Origin: an uncultured Clostridia bacterium
GTDB lineage: Bacteria > Bacillota > Clostridia > TANB77 > CAG-508
Reading direction: 5' to 3'
Length of the DNA: 33,892 nucleotides
NCBI GenBank assembly: GCA_947626885.1
Contig: CANQTX010000021.1
Coordinates: 1 to 33,892 of the forward strand
A program made the translations under genes and the position numbers. Below the pieces are notes generated by a model, which was given only the letters and a program-made list of their open reading frames with translations, searched no databases and was not told the DNA's origin. This document shows, one piece after another, positions 17,182 to 26,199 of this stretch (position 1 is its first letter; each line of letters opens with the position of its first letter).

Positions 17182-18051
17182 ATGAGTAAATTAATGTCGC
17201 TTTTATTTGAAACAAATGCTTTTAAAATTTGTGAAGAAAACAATCCTTTTTGGTATACATCTGGCAAAATTGGTCCTTATTTTGTTAATGCAGATTATCT
17301 TTTTGGCAGTGAAGCAGATTCTAAAGCATTTTTACAATTTATTGATAATCAATTAGAAAATGAAGATAAAACATTACTTCCTAAAAATATTTTTCAAAAA
17401 GTATTAGAACATTACAAAACCAATACGATTTATCATTACATTATCGATACTTTAAAAGAATACATTGAAAATCACATTGATAGTAATGCTATTGATTATA
17501 TTTCTGGTGGAGAAAGAAGAGATTGGTATTTTTCTAATTTAATTGCCTATTTCTTACATAAACCACATATTACAATTTATAAAGATTTATCTACTGTTGT
17601 TAGCCAACCAGATTTTTCAGAAAACACAGCAGTTACAACCATTGGAGATAAAAAAGTACTACATATTGCTGACCTTTTAAATCAATCTGCTAGTTTCACA
17701 AGAGCTTGGATTCCAGCAATTAAAAATTTAGGTGCTACTATTGTTTGGAGTGTTTTTATGGTCGATAGGCTAAATGGTGGTACTAAAGTGTTAAATGATC
17801 TTGGTGTAGAAGTACATGCTTTATTAAAAATAGATGATGCATTATTCGTAAAGGCCTTGGAATTGGGTATTATTAACCAGGAACAATTACATATGTTACG
17901 AGAATACACAAAAGATCCTGATGGTTCTATGAAAGCCTTTTTAATGGCTCATCCAGACTTCATACAAAAAGCTTTGCAATCTGATAATACCAGAACTTTA
18001 AAAAGAGTCCATACATTAATCGATCAAAATCTTTATGATTTAAATATATAA
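17182..18051 (+). CDS. Orotate phosphoribosyltransferase-like protein
   Basis: The 289-residue product begins like PyrE (LFETNAFKICEENNPFWYTSGKIGPYFVN, residues 8-36; the YTSGKIGPYFVN core is the family mark). A YISGGERRDWYFS segment follows near residue 110, and VLHIADLLNQSASFTRAW stands where the PRPP loop would be. The last 80 residues have no PyrE counterpart. PyrE joins orotate to PRPP; here the loop reads IADLLNQSAS rather than the usual VDDV-TTG type, so the substrate or activity may differ. GGGGGAAAA precedes the ATG. It is a single-gene unit ended by a perfect 21-bp stem. Carbamoyl-phosphate genes lie 7 kb away, but no direct operon link is seen. Confidence 0.75.
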   Translation: MSKLMSLLFETNAFKICEENNPFWYTSGKIGPYFVNADYLFGSEADSKAFLQFIDNQLENEDKTLLPKNIFQKVLEHYKTNTIYHYIIDTLKEYIENHIDSNAIDYISGGERRDWYFSNLIAYFLHKPHITIYKDLSTVVSQPDFSENTAVTTIGDKKVLHIADLLNQSASFTRAWIPAIKNLGATIVWSVFMVDRLNGGTKVLNDLGVEVHALLKIDDALFVKALELGIINQEQLHMLREYTKDPDGSMKAFLMAHPDFIQKALQSDNTRTLKRVHTLIDQNLYDLNI

Positions 18052-18087
18052 AAGGATTTTATAACATTAGCTTTATCATTTGCTACA

Positions 18088-18136
18088 GTACATCAAAAAA
18101 CGTGGATAATAACAATATCCACGTTTTTTGATGTAC
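18088..18136. terminator. Strong bidirectional terminator, 21-bp stem
   Basis: Arms 18088-18108 and 18116-18136 are perfect reverse complements with a 7-nt loop. Internal A6 and T6 tracts allow termination both for the PRTase-like gene (+) and for the pilin-like gene (-). Confidence 0.9.
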
Positions 18137-18161
18137 CTAAACGCCATAAAACCCATCATAC

Positions 18162-18779
18162 TTACAATGTTGGTTGCATTTGTAAAATTCCTATTTCTTC
18201 TTCTGTTCCATCATTTGAAATATATTTTACAACATAATCATTAACATCATTATTATCTCCATCTGCATTATTATTGTTAACAATAATAAAGATATCTGAT
18301 TGAGAGCCATCATTTTTTCCTAACCCAAAACGAGAAATATTTCTTTGTAAAGATGGCATTTTCACAAAATACTGATTTGCAATAGTATTGCCAGTATCAT
18401 CTTTCAACGCTTCAATATAGCCCACATAACTGTCTTGTCCTTCTTCTGGTTCTAATCCTTCTATAACTGCTGTTTGTAAAAATTCTATTACTTTGGTAGC
18501 TGAATAATATTCTGAAACTTCTTTTTTATCATTAATAGCTTGATGGTATGCTTCTAAATATTTTTCTGTAATAATAAGATTTAACTGTTCCAATACCTCA
18601 CTCTTGTTATATTCTATTTCTACATTTGTTGCTTTTGTTAGAATACCATTATCTCCCAAAACTAAATTTAAAGAAACACCCGCTAAAATTAATAAAACAA
18701 TAATGGTTACTACTAATGCCACTAACGTTAATCCGTTTGTATAACTTTTATTTACCTGATTTTGATTTTTCAAATTCAT
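18162..18779 (-). CDS. Prepilin-like N-terminal domain protein
   Basis: The protein begins with a short hydrophilic leader, then GLTLVALVVTIIVLLILAG, the hydrophobic helix of type IV pilin-like proteins, followed by VLGDNGILTKA. The usual Glu at position 5 of the mature pilin is Ala here. The C-terminal 130 residues are acidic and Asn-rich (NNNNADGDNNDVND) with no known domain. The start at 18779 (205 aa) is chosen because GAGAGG stands 6-7 nt upstream; an ATG at 18845 has no ribosome site. It is probably a surface or secreted minor pilin-like protein needing a prepilin peptidase. The same N-terminus recurs in two genes at 31239-33892. Confidence 0.75.
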   Translation of the reverse strand: MNLKNQNQVNKSYTNGLTLVALVVTIIVLLILAGVSLNLVLGDNGILTKATNVEIEYNKSEVLEQLNLIITEKYLEAYHQAINDKKEVSEYYSATKVIEFLQTAVIEGLEPEEGQDSYVGYIEALKDDTGNTIANQYFVKMPSLQRNISRFGLGKNDGSQSDIFIIVNNNNADGDNNDVNDYVVKYISNDGTEEEIGILQMQPTL

Positions 18780-18910
18780 AACTAACCTCTCTATATTACT
18801 TTTATCCTTATGATAGATTATATCTTTCATTTCTTCATTTTTCAATTACAATTATGTTAAATTCCCATTACTTCTTATCATTTATTTAACAATTTATACC
18901 TTACTTTATA

Positions 18911-21900
18911 TTACATTTCACTTTTCAGTAAGGTAATATGGTCCTTTCCTACGATTTCTTCAAAAATCGTTATTATTTTATCTGTTAACATAATTGCTCC
19001 ACAAGGTTTCTTTGTATCATGATCTATAATCTGCAATTTTACATTTGCCCTATCACCTGAGAAAAATCTAATAGCCCCTCTTAATCTACTTTTTTGTTCT
19101 TCTGTTATATCTGTAATATTGATAACACATGTATGAATCATACGAAGACTTTTTTTCTCCTTTGATTCGTCATTGCCACTATCATTTTCAGAAAATTCTT
19201 TAATTTGAGAAGCAACAATTTTTACAGGCTCCTCTTCTCTTATACTCAGTCTTCCTTCTACTAAAATAATATTATCTTCTATTAAACAGGCACTACTTTT
19301 ACTATATACACTATCAAATACAATCACTTCCGCTATGCCATAAAAATCTTCTAATTGTAAAAATGCCATTGTCGTATTCTTTTTAGTGAATTTCTTATTA
19401 ACCTTTCCAATAATTCCTCCTAACTTAACTACTTGACCGTCTTTATATAGCTTTGGTACACCAAATTCTTGTATTTCCTCATTCATTTTCAACATATCCA
19501 TCGTTGTTATATTGGTCTGTTTTTCAATAAGAGATTTTATTTTATCTAAAGGATGCCCTGAAATATAAACACCTAACATTTCTTTTTCCATGCTCAATAA
19601 TTCTTTATTATCTAACTCGTCTTTTTCTATAAAAGTATATTTTTTCGTTTCTTTTTCTGTTTCATTTTCTTCCATTAAATCAAACATAGATACTTGATTT
19701 TCCATTTTATTTCTGCTTTCATGATTAATGGTATCAATAATGGTTTCAAAAGATGCTAATAATGTTGCTCTTGTTTTTCCAAATGCATCAAAGGCTCCCG
19801 CTTTAATAAGACTTTCAATACATTTTTTATTAACACTTTCATCTTTTATTCTTTCACAAAATGATGTAAAGCTTTCGAATTTACCATTACGGTTTCGCTC
19901 TGCAACAATACTATCTACTACCGCTACACCAACATTTTTAACAGATCCTAATCCAAAACGTATTTTATTATCCACTACAGTAAATTTGGTTTCGCTTTCA
20001 TTAATACTAGGATTTAAAATTTCTATTCCCATTTCTTTACAATCTGCAATATAGATAGGTATTTTATCTAAATTGCCTAAAAAACTATTTAACGTAGCAG
20101 CCATTAATTCCTCTTTATAGTATGCTTTTAAATACGCCGTGCGATATGCTACTACTGCATAAGCTGCGGCATGTGATTTATTAAAAGCATATTTAGCAAA
20201 TTCGGCCATCTCATCAAATATCTTATTGGCAGATGCCTCATCAATGCCATTTCTCACACAACCTGGCACAATAACATTACCTTCCGCATCAACCTGTCCA
20301 TGAATAAATACTTCTCTTTCTTTTGCCATAATATCAAGCTTCTTTTTACCCATGGCACGTCGTACTAAATCTGCTCTACCTAATGAATATCCTGCTAAAT
20401 CTCTAACAATTTGCATTACTTGTTCTTGATATACCATGCAACCATAAGTAACATTTAAAATTGGTTCCAGTGCCGGATGTGTATATTCATTATGCCCTGG
20501 ATTTAATTTTCCTTTTACATACCTTGGAATTTGATCCATAGGACCTGGTCGATATAAAGAAACACCTGCAATTAAATCTTCCAAGCAGTCTGGTTTTAAT
20601 TCCTTCATAAAACTTGTCATACCAGCACTCTCAAATTGGAAAATACCAAAAGTTTTTCCTTCTTGCCATAGTTTGTATACATTGGGATCATTCATTTCTT
20701 CATCAAAAACAACATCAATGCCTCTATTTTTCTTAACAAATTCTATACAATCTTGAATCACAGTAAGTGTTCTAAGACCTAAAAAATCCATTTTTAATAG
20801 ACCCAATTCTTCTAATAATACCATGGTATATTGTGCTACTATATTACCATCATTAACATACAATGGTACATAAGTATCCACTGGATCTTTGGTAATAACA
20901 ACACCACAAGCATGTGTAGAAGCATTTCTAGGCATTCCTTCTAATGCTTTAGCAATATCTATAATATTTCTTGTGGTTTCATTTGTATCATATAATTCTT
21001 TTAATTCTCTATTTTCTTTTAGCGCTTTATCAATGGTTATATGTATTTCAAAAGGTATCATTTTAGCAATTTTATCCACTTCTGCATAAGGAATATCTAA
21101 TACTCTTCCTACATCACGAATAACACTCCTTGCAGACATTGTACCAAAAGTAATAATTTGCGAAACATGATCTTGCCCATACTTTTGAGCAACATATTCT
21201 ATAACTTTATCTCTTTTTTCATAACAGAAATCTACATCAAAATCTGGCATACTGATTCTTTCAGGATTTAAAAATCTTTCAAATAGTAGTTGATATTTCA
21301 TCGGATCAATATCTGTGATACCAATAGCATAAGCTATAATAGAGCCAGCTCCTGAACCACGCCCTGGCCCAACTGGAATATCATGTGTTTTTGCATAATG
21401 AATAAAATCCCATACAATTAAATAATAATCAACATATCCCATTTTAGCAATAACACTTAATTCATATTCTGCTCTATCTATAATTTCTTGACATGGATTT
21501 TCTCCATATCTTTTTTGAATACCATCCCAAGTTAATTTTCTAAAGTACGCCTCATGTGTTTCAAACCCTTCTGGTACATCATAATTGGGTAGTTTGGTTA
21601 CACCAAATTCAAAATCGAAATGACATTTATCAGCAATTTTCACCGTATTTTCAATTGCCTCCGGAACAGCTGAAAAATAATCCGCCATTTCTTCAGGCGA
21701 TTTTATATAAAATTCATCTGTTTCAAAACGCATTCTATCCTCATCATATATTTTCTTTCCTGTTTGAATACAAAGTAAAATTTCATGATGATAACTATCT
21801 TCTTTTTTTAAATAATGTGCATCATTCGTAGCTACTAAAGGAATATCTAATTGCCTTGCTAGTGCAATTAATTTTTGATTTACCATAACTTGCTTTGATA

Positions 21901-22435
21901 AGCCATTATTTTGAATTTCCAAATAATAGTCCTCTCCAAAAACACGTTTATGCCATAATGCTATTTCTTTGGCCTTTTCCATATCATCTGCTAGAATAGC
22001 TTTATTCACACTACCTGCTAAACAAGCACTTAAACAAATTAACCCTTCACTATATTGTTCTAAAATTTCTGTATCAATACGTGGTTTATAATAATACCCC
22101 TCTGTAAACCCCAAAGAAACCAATTTGATTAAATTTTGATATCCTTCTTTATTTTTAGCTAGCAAAATAAGGTGTGAATAATTATCATCTATGCCAGATT
22201 CTTTTTGCAATCTACTACGAGGTGCTACATACACTTCACATCCTATTATTGGTTTTATTCCTTCTTCTATACATGCTTTATAAAAGTTAACGGCACCAAA
22301 CATAACACCATGGTCTGTAATAGCAGTGGCTTTCATTCCAAGTTCTTTTGCCCTTTTGGGTAAATCTTTTATTCTACACATACCATCTAGCAAGCTATAC
22401 TCACTATGGACATGTAAATGTACAAATTCTGGCAT
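18911..22435 (-). CDS. dnaE: DNA polymerase III alpha subunit
   Basis: A replicative DNA polymerase of the C family, full length at 1174 residues. The PHP domain opens FVHLHVHSEYSLLDG (metal-binding histidines 6, 8, 10). The polymerase active site includes PDFDVDF (397-403, aspartates 400 and 402) and the later LLKMDFLGLRTL. The helix-hairpin-helix and OB-fold regions follow (GGIIGKVNKKFTKK near 1000). It lacks the PolC-type exonuclease insertion, so it is DnaE, not PolC. GGAG lies 8 nt ahead of the ATG, 12 nt after the rqcP stop, so the two are in one transcript. Confidence 0.97.
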   Translation of the reverse strand: MPEFVHLHVHSEYSLLDGMCRIKDLPKRAKELGMKATAITDHGVMFGAVNFYKACIEEGIKPIIGCEVYVAPRSRLQKESGIDDNYSHLILLAKNKEGYQNLIKLVSLGFTEGYYYKPRIDTEILEQYSEGLICLSACLAGSVNKAILADDMEKAKEIALWHKRVFGEDYYLEIQNNGLSKQVMVNQKLIALARQLDIPLVATNDAHYLKKEDSYHHEILLCIQTGKKIYDEDRMRFETDEFYIKSPEEMADYFSAVPEAIENTVKIADKCHFDFEFGVTKLPNYDVPEGFETHEAYFRKLTWDGIQKRYGENPCQEIIDRAEYELSVIAKMGYVDYYLIVWDFIHYAKTHDIPVGPGRGSGAGSIIAYAIGITDIDPMKYQLLFERFLNPERISMPDFDVDFCYEKRDKVIEYVAQKYGQDHVSQIITFGTMSARSVIRDVGRVLDIPYAEVDKIAKMIPFEIHITIDKALKENRELKELYDTNETTRNIIDIAKALEGMPRNASTHACGVVITKDPVDTYVPLYVNDGNIVAQYTMVLLEELGLLKMDFLGLRTLTVIQDCIEFVKKNRGIDVVFDEEMNDPNVYKLWQEGKTFGIFQFESAGMTSFMKELKPDCLEDLIAGVSLYRPGPMDQIPRYVKGKLNPGHNEYTHPALEPILNVTYGCMVYQEQVMQIVRDLAGYSLGRADLVRRAMGKKKLDIMAKEREVFIHGQVDAEGNVIVPGCVRNGIDEASANKIFDEMAEFAKYAFNKSHAAAYAVVAYRTAYLKAYYKEELMAATLNSFLGNLDKIPIYIADCKEMGIEILNPSINESETKFTVVDNKIRFGLGSVKNVGVAVVDSIVAERNRNGKFESFTSFCERIKDESVNKKCIESLIKAGAFDAFGKTRATLLASFETIIDTINHESRNKMENQVSMFDLMEENETEKETKKYTFIEKDELDNKELLSMEKEMLGVYISGHPLDKIKSLIEKQTNITTMDMLKMNEEIQEFGVPKLYKDGQVVKLGGIIGKVNKKFTKKNTTMAFLQLEDFYGIAEVIVFDSVYSKSSACLIEDNIILVEGRLSIREEEPVKIVASQIKEFSENDSGNDESKEKKSLRMIHTCVINITDITEEQKSRLRGAIRFFSGDRANVKLQIIDHDTKKPCGAIMLTDKIITIFEEIVGKDHITLLKSEM

Positions 22436-22447
22436 ATTTTTTCTCCA

Positions 22448-22684
22448 TTATAATATTTTTATTATTTCTTCCATATTTTTAGTTTGTGTTTTAGGAATTT
22501 GTAAAATTTCAAATTGAGAGATCTTATCTCCAAATTTTATTGCTACAATATCTCCTACTTTTACTTCATAACTTGGTTTTACCACTTTTCCATTAACAGA
22601 AATTCTTCCACTATCTGCTGCATCATTCGCAATAGTTCTTCTTTTTATCACTCGACTTACTTTTAAAAATTTGTCTAATCGCAT
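22448..22684 (-). CDS. rqcP: S4-domain RNA-binding protein RqcP
   Basis: A 78-residue S4 protein (MRLDKFLKVSRVIKRRTIAN, then GRISVNGKVVKPSYEVKVGD). This is the RqcP/YabO (Hsp15-like) family, which binds the large ribosomal subunit and helps RqcH add alanine tails to stalled nascent chains. Length and motif order match the family. It begins 6 nt after the phosphoesterase stop, inside which its AAGGAG ribosome site lies, and is followed by dnaE after 12 nt. Confidence 0.9.
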   Translation of the reverse strand: MRLDKFLKVSRVIKRRTIANDAADSGRISVNGKVVKPSYEVKVGDIVAIKFGDKISQFEILQIPKTQTKNMEEIIKIL

Positions 22685-22690
22685 AATAAC

Positions 22691-23587
22691 TCATTTCTCC
22701 TTTCCTTTAAGTAAGAAATATGGCTCAACTGTAGCTGTTAATTTTCGCCAAACATCATCGTCAAATAGCTTAAAAGTTTTAAAGATTCCCTCGGCATCTT
22801 CTCTATATAATTTTTTTCCTTTTTGTTCCATCATTCGTTTTCCAGTATCATAAAAGTTTTTTCTAATTTCCTTTTTTCCTATTAATGCTAAATAAACTAA
22901 GTTAATAAAGGTTTTTTCATTTTCCACCATTCCAGAAGCTAAAAGCTTTTTCTTCAAAGTTTCTAGAGAAAACTTAGCCATTTTTTTCTCTATTTGAAAT
23001 TTACCATGATGGATATTTAAAATAAGGTACTCTGCTTGTCCAATATGAAACACAGAAACGCCTGAACATCCTGCATTTATCACGGTTTTACCATTTTTTT
23101 GTATAGTCCAAATAGGATCATGCGTATGTCCTAATAACAAAATATCTTCCTTTAAATTTTTAGTATATTTTTCTAATTTTTCTTCATCATATTGATGAAC
23201 TAACTCGTACAGCGAACTGGGAGAACCATGTACGGCTTTTATGGTAGCGCCTTCTAATGTAAGGTTTAAATCAAATGGTAAATTTCTAATATATTCCTTA
23301 CTATCCTCACTTAATGCATGATACATAAATATTGTATTTTTAAACTGTAAATTATCCCATTCATAATGCCTTCTTTCATATTCCAAAAAATATTCTTCTT
23401 TATTTCCTTTAATACAATAGGCGTTTAATTCCATTAAACGATGTATAACAGCATCCCCAAAAGGAAGCTCATTGCATAAATCTCCTAATACTATTATGGC
23501 ATCTATTGTTTCTTTTTTTAATTGCTTGATAATAGCTTCAAGAGCAACAATATTTCCATGAATATCTGATATGACTGCTACTTTGAT
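22691..23587 (-). CDS. Metallophosphoesterase; probable AUC start codon
   Basis: The product contains, in order, SDIHGN, GDLCNE, GNKE, HGSP and GHTHD, the five metal-binding motifs of calcineurin-like phosphoesterases. Its cytoplasmic substrate is unknown; YfcE-like phosphodiesterase or a protein phosphatase is possible. The start is unusual. A promoter at 23619-23647 puts the transcript start near 23612, and GGGAGG is 8 nt before ATC AAA GTA GCA GTC ATA. That reads IKVAVISDIHGN exactly where relatives read MKVAVISDIHGN. The upstream in-frame ATGs lie at or before the -10 box and cannot serve. First gene of an operon with rqcP and dnaE. Confidence 0.85.
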   Translation of the reverse strand: MKVAVISDIHGNIVALEAIIKQLKKETIDAIIVLGDLCNELPFGDAVIHRLMELNAYCIKGNKEEYFLEYERRHYEWDNLQFKNTIFMYHALSEDSKEYIRNLPFDLNLTLEGATIKAVHGSPSSLYELVHQYDEEKLEKYTKNLKEDILLLGHTHDPIWTIQKNGKTVINAGCSGVSVFHIGQAEYLILNIHHGKFQIEKKMAKFSLETLKKKLLASGMVENEKTFINLVYLALIGKKEIRKNFYDTGKRMMEQKGKKLYREDAEGIFKTFKLFDDDVWRKLTATVEPYFLLKGKEK

Positions 23588-23618
23588 TGTTCTTACCTCC
23601 CATCTTTTGTTCGTCAGC

Positions 23619-23647
23619 ATTATATCATGCCATATACTGAATTTCAA
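23619..23647 (-). promoter_or_regulatory. sigma-A promoter of the phosphoesterase-rqcP-dnaE operon
   Basis: TTGAAA (23642-23647) and TATAAT (23619-23624), minus strand, 17-nt spacer. The -10 box overlaps an in-frame ATG, which excludes that ATG as the translation start. Confidence 0.8.
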
Positions 23648-23650
23648 GAA

Positions 23651-23701
23651 AAAAGAAGTGTATTTTTAAGAAATACTTTCAAGAATTTTTACACTTCTTT
23701 T
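23651..23701 (-). terminator. Terminator of the DUF2651-like gene
   Basis: Arms AAAAGAAGTGTA (23651-23662) and its exact complement (23690-23701) enclose 27 nt; T-rich sequence follows on the minus strand. It separates the upstream small membrane gene from the promoter at 23619-23647. Confidence 0.7.
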
Positions 23702-23730
23702 CTCATTTTGTTACAACATAATACCTTCTT

Positions 23731-24081
23731 TTATCTGAATCGATAGCGTACATCATTGCTGGCATTCATACGATTATTGGTAAAATTTGCTACCTGATTC
23801 GCACAACGCCAACATCCTGTATCTTCATGATTACTATCATCATTATCTTGTAATTCATTTTGTATTAACATGGTAATAAATGCTGACACAAATGAAATTA
23901 ATGTATAAGCAAATACAGCTACCAATAATTCCGTACTCCCTCCTAATGCAAATGCTACAATTAAAAATATAGAAAATGCAATACCAGCAATTTTTAAAGG
24001 ACATTGAATGATTGTTTCAAAAATAATCGATAATATAATCGTAGCTAAAGGAATAGCAAAAAAGATTAGCAAAATATTCAT
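23731..24081 (-). CDS. Small membrane protein, DUF2651-like
   Basis: The 116-residue protein has three hydrophobic segments (about residues 2-24, 28-46 and 51-74) and a hydrophilic tail with a paired-cysteine motif (CWRC, near residue 89). The sequence MNILLIFFAIPLATIILSII with the KIAGIAFSIFLIVAFA spacing fits the DUF2651/YbeF-like family, of unknown function. AGGAGG stands before the ATG. It is a single-gene unit ended by the hairpin at 23651-23701. Confidence 0.7.
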   Translation of the reverse strand: MNILLIFFAIPLATIILSIIFETIIQCPLKIAGIAFSIFLIVAFALGGSTELLVAVFAYTLISFVSAFITMLIQNELQDNDDSNHEDTGCWRCANQVANFTNNRMNASNDVRYRFR

Positions 24082-24138
24082 ATGAAACCTCCTAATATGT
24101 AATATATATTATTCGACTACTTTCATTTTTGTGCATTC

Positions 24139-24877
24139 TTATGTATAATACACTTCCATTAAGCAAAGACCGTGTGCAGGAAGTGTTTTTCCTGCTTTGC
24201 TTCTATCCTTACTTTGAATAATTTCTGGTATCTCTTCTGGTTTTATTTTATGGTTTCCAACATCCAACAATGTTCCAGCAATAATTCTTACCATATTATA
24301 TAAAAATCCATTTCCAGTAAGTTCTATATAAATTCTATCGCCTTGTTCAATAACTTCTGCTTTATAAATGGTTCTAACACTATTTTTACCACTTGTACCA
24401 CTTGCTTTAAATGCCTTAAAATCATGTTCTCCTTCAAAATACTGTGCTGCTTGTTTCATTTTTTCTACATCTAATGGTAATGGATAATGATATTCTATTT
24501 CTCTATAAATTGCCGTTCCCATTGGAGAATGGTTAATTGTATAACGATATCTTTTCGACTTTACAGAATAACGACTATGAAATCTCTCATCCACTTCTTC
24601 TGCTGATTGAATGACAATACTCTTCTTTAATTTGGAATTAATAGCAATAGGAAATTTTTCTATGGGAATTGTACTATTGGTTTTAAAATTTGCAGTTTGT
24701 CCTAAACTATGCACACCAGCATCAGTTCTTCCCGAAGCAATTAAGTCAATTTTTTCTCCTGTTATTTCTCCAATTGCCTTTTCAATTTCTCCTTGAATAT
24801 TTAACTGATTTGGTTGCTTTTGCCATCCGATTAAACCCTTTTCCATGATATTCAATAATTAATTTAATATTTCTCAA
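24139..24877 (-). CDS. truA: tRNA pseudouridine synthase A, with a one-base frameshift near its start
   Basis: TruA converts uridines 38-40 of tRNA to pseudouridine. The catalytic aspartate is in SGRTDAGVHSLGQ and the C-terminal half is complete. The open frame begins only at GWQKQPNQLNIQGEIEKA and lacks the first beta-strand. The missing part is present one frame away: from a TTG at 24877, with GGGAGAG just upstream, it reads LRNIKLIIEYHGKGF, then one extra base (about 24832) and IGWQKQPNQ. Removing that base restores a normal full-length TruA. This could be an assembly error, a recent mutation or, less likely, programmed +1 shifting. The in-frame TTG at 24855 has no ribosome site. Confidence 0.92.
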
Positions 24878-24913
24878 TTTTTTTCTCTCCCATCTCTTTA
24901 CAATATTTAGCAG

Positions 24914-24943
24914 TAAGAAAAAAAGTCGATAAAAATCGACTTT
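24914..24943 (-). terminator. Rho-independent terminator of the 72-aa gene
   Basis: A perfect 9-bp stem (AAAGTCGAT 24922-24930, ATCGACTTT 24935-24943), 4-nt loop, and a T-run on the minus strand. It lies 6 bp after the stop of the 72-aa gene. Confidence 0.85.
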
Positions 24944-24948
24944 CGTCT

Positions 24949-25167
24949 TTAGTAGACTTCAACGTAGAGAATTACGGTATCTCTATCAACTTCTTCTATA
25001 CAATAGGGTTCTTTTTGCATTGTTGGGCTAGCTTCTTTTAGTATCACCCTCTTCTCACAAATTGAATGGCTAATTTCTGGGTAGCAATCTAATAGAAATT
25101 TTAACGTTCCTACCAAATATTGCTCTTTTACGTAACACTTTCCATTAAACAACCGTACCTCGTACAT
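24949..25167 (-). CDS. Small hypothetical protein, 72 aa
   Basis: Unrecognised. The product (MYEVRLFNGKCYVKEQYLVG...) is beta-rich at its start and contains four cysteines but no CxxC pair. It has no signal peptide or membrane span. It is a monocistronic unit: a promoter at 25235-25263, an AGGAGG ribosome site and a clean terminator. Such a self-contained unit argues for a real gene. Confidence 0.7.
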   Translation of the reverse strand: MYEVRLFNGKCYVKEQYLVGTLKFLLDCYPEISHSICEKRVILKEASPTMQKEPYCIEEVDRDTVILYVEVY

Positions 25168-25234
25168 AATATAATATACCTCCTAGTTTAGAATCAATAT
25201 TATTTTCTTAAAACATAGTAATACTATTAATACT

Positions 25235-25263
25235 ATTATACTCCTTTTTCCCAAAAAATACAA
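25235..25263 (-). promoter_or_regulatory. Promoter of the 72-aa gene
   Basis: TTGTAT (25258-25263) and TATAAT (25235-25240), 17-nt spacer, minus strand, just beyond the cdaA stop. Confidence 0.6.
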
Positions 25264-25266
25264 CAT

Positions 25267-26172
25267 CTATTTATTTTCTTTTTTGTCTTCATTCTGATTC
25301 TTATCTTTATTTTTGGGTATTACTGGTTGTATTGGTTCCATCACTAAATTTTTTATTAATATTTTCTTTAACACATCTTCCCTAACATCTGCAATTAAAG
25401 TACCATCTTTTGCTATAGAAATTTTTCCTGTTTCTTCAGAAACAACAACAACTAATGCATCTGATTCTTTTGAAATACCAATTGCCGCTCTATGTCTTGT
25501 TCCTAATTCTCTGGCAATATCTTTATCATCAGATAATGGCAACATACATGAAGCTGCTGCAATTTTGTTATCACTAATAATAACGGCACCATCATGAAGT
25601 GGTGTTTTGGGCTCAAAAATATTAACTAGAAGTTGAGGAGAAATTTCTGAATTCATAATAACCCCTGTTGCAATAATATCTTGAATTTTTATTTCTCTTT
25701 CAATAACAATTAATGCTCCTTTTTTCTGTTTAGCTAGTTCTACAGCTGCAATAGCAATTTTATAAACCGTTTCTTTTATTTTGGCATTAATATCTTTATC
25801 CATACCAAAAAATCTACTAAATCGATTGGTAGTTCCTAACTGCTCTAAACCTCTTCTCAGTTCTGGTTGAAATACAATAATCAGCATAATAACACCATAA
25901 GACATAAGAGAAGATAATATGTAGTTTAGAATATTTAAACGTAATAATCCACTCAATAGTGTAATAATTACCAAAAAGACAATTCCTTTTAATAATTGCC
26001 ATGCTCTTGTTTCTTTTAAAAGTTTAAAAGCTTTATATATAATAAAGACAACAATGATAATATCAAAAATAGTAGATATCACACGAAGGGGATGTTGATA
26101 CAACCCATTCATATAATCTATAATTTTTGTTTCATAAAAATCTCTCAAAAATTGCGATAAAATGGTTATCAT
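25267..26172 (-). CDS. cdaA: Diadenylate cyclase (c-di-AMP synthase) CdaA
   Basis: CdaA condenses two ATP into c-di-AMP at the membrane, controlling potassium, osmolyte and wall homeostasis. There are three N-terminal membrane helices (about 33-50, 60-78, 82-102). The DAC domain follows with the DGA motif at 194-196 (PLHDGAVIIS) and the RHR motif at 226-228 (ELGTRHRAAIG). The C-terminus is a charged tail. Length is normal. GGAGAAAAA precedes the ATG, 27 nt after a 33-aa membrane gene. The usual partners cdaR and glmM are not next to it. Confidence 0.96.
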   Translation of the reverse strand: MITILSQFLRDFYETKIIDYMNGLYQHPLRVISTIFDIIIVVFIIYKAFKLLKETRAWQLLKGIVFLVIITLLSGLLRLNILNYILSSLMSYGVIMLIIVFQPELRRGLEQLGTTNRFSRFFGMDKDINAKIKETVYKIAIAAVELAKQKKGALIVIEREIKIQDIIATGVIMNSEISPQLLVNIFEPKTPLHDGAVIISDNKIAAASCMLPLSDDKDIARELGTRHRAAIGISKESDALVVVVSEETGKISIAKDGTLIADVREDVLKKILIKNLVMEPIQPVIPKNKDKNQNEDKKENK

Positions 26173-26199
26173 ATTTTTCTCCTATCTATTTGAATTTCA

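Noticed and set aside
24949..24970. The 72-aa gene as part of a truA operon
   Set aside because: A strong T-tailed terminator at 24914-24943 separates it from truA, so it is treated as a separate unit.
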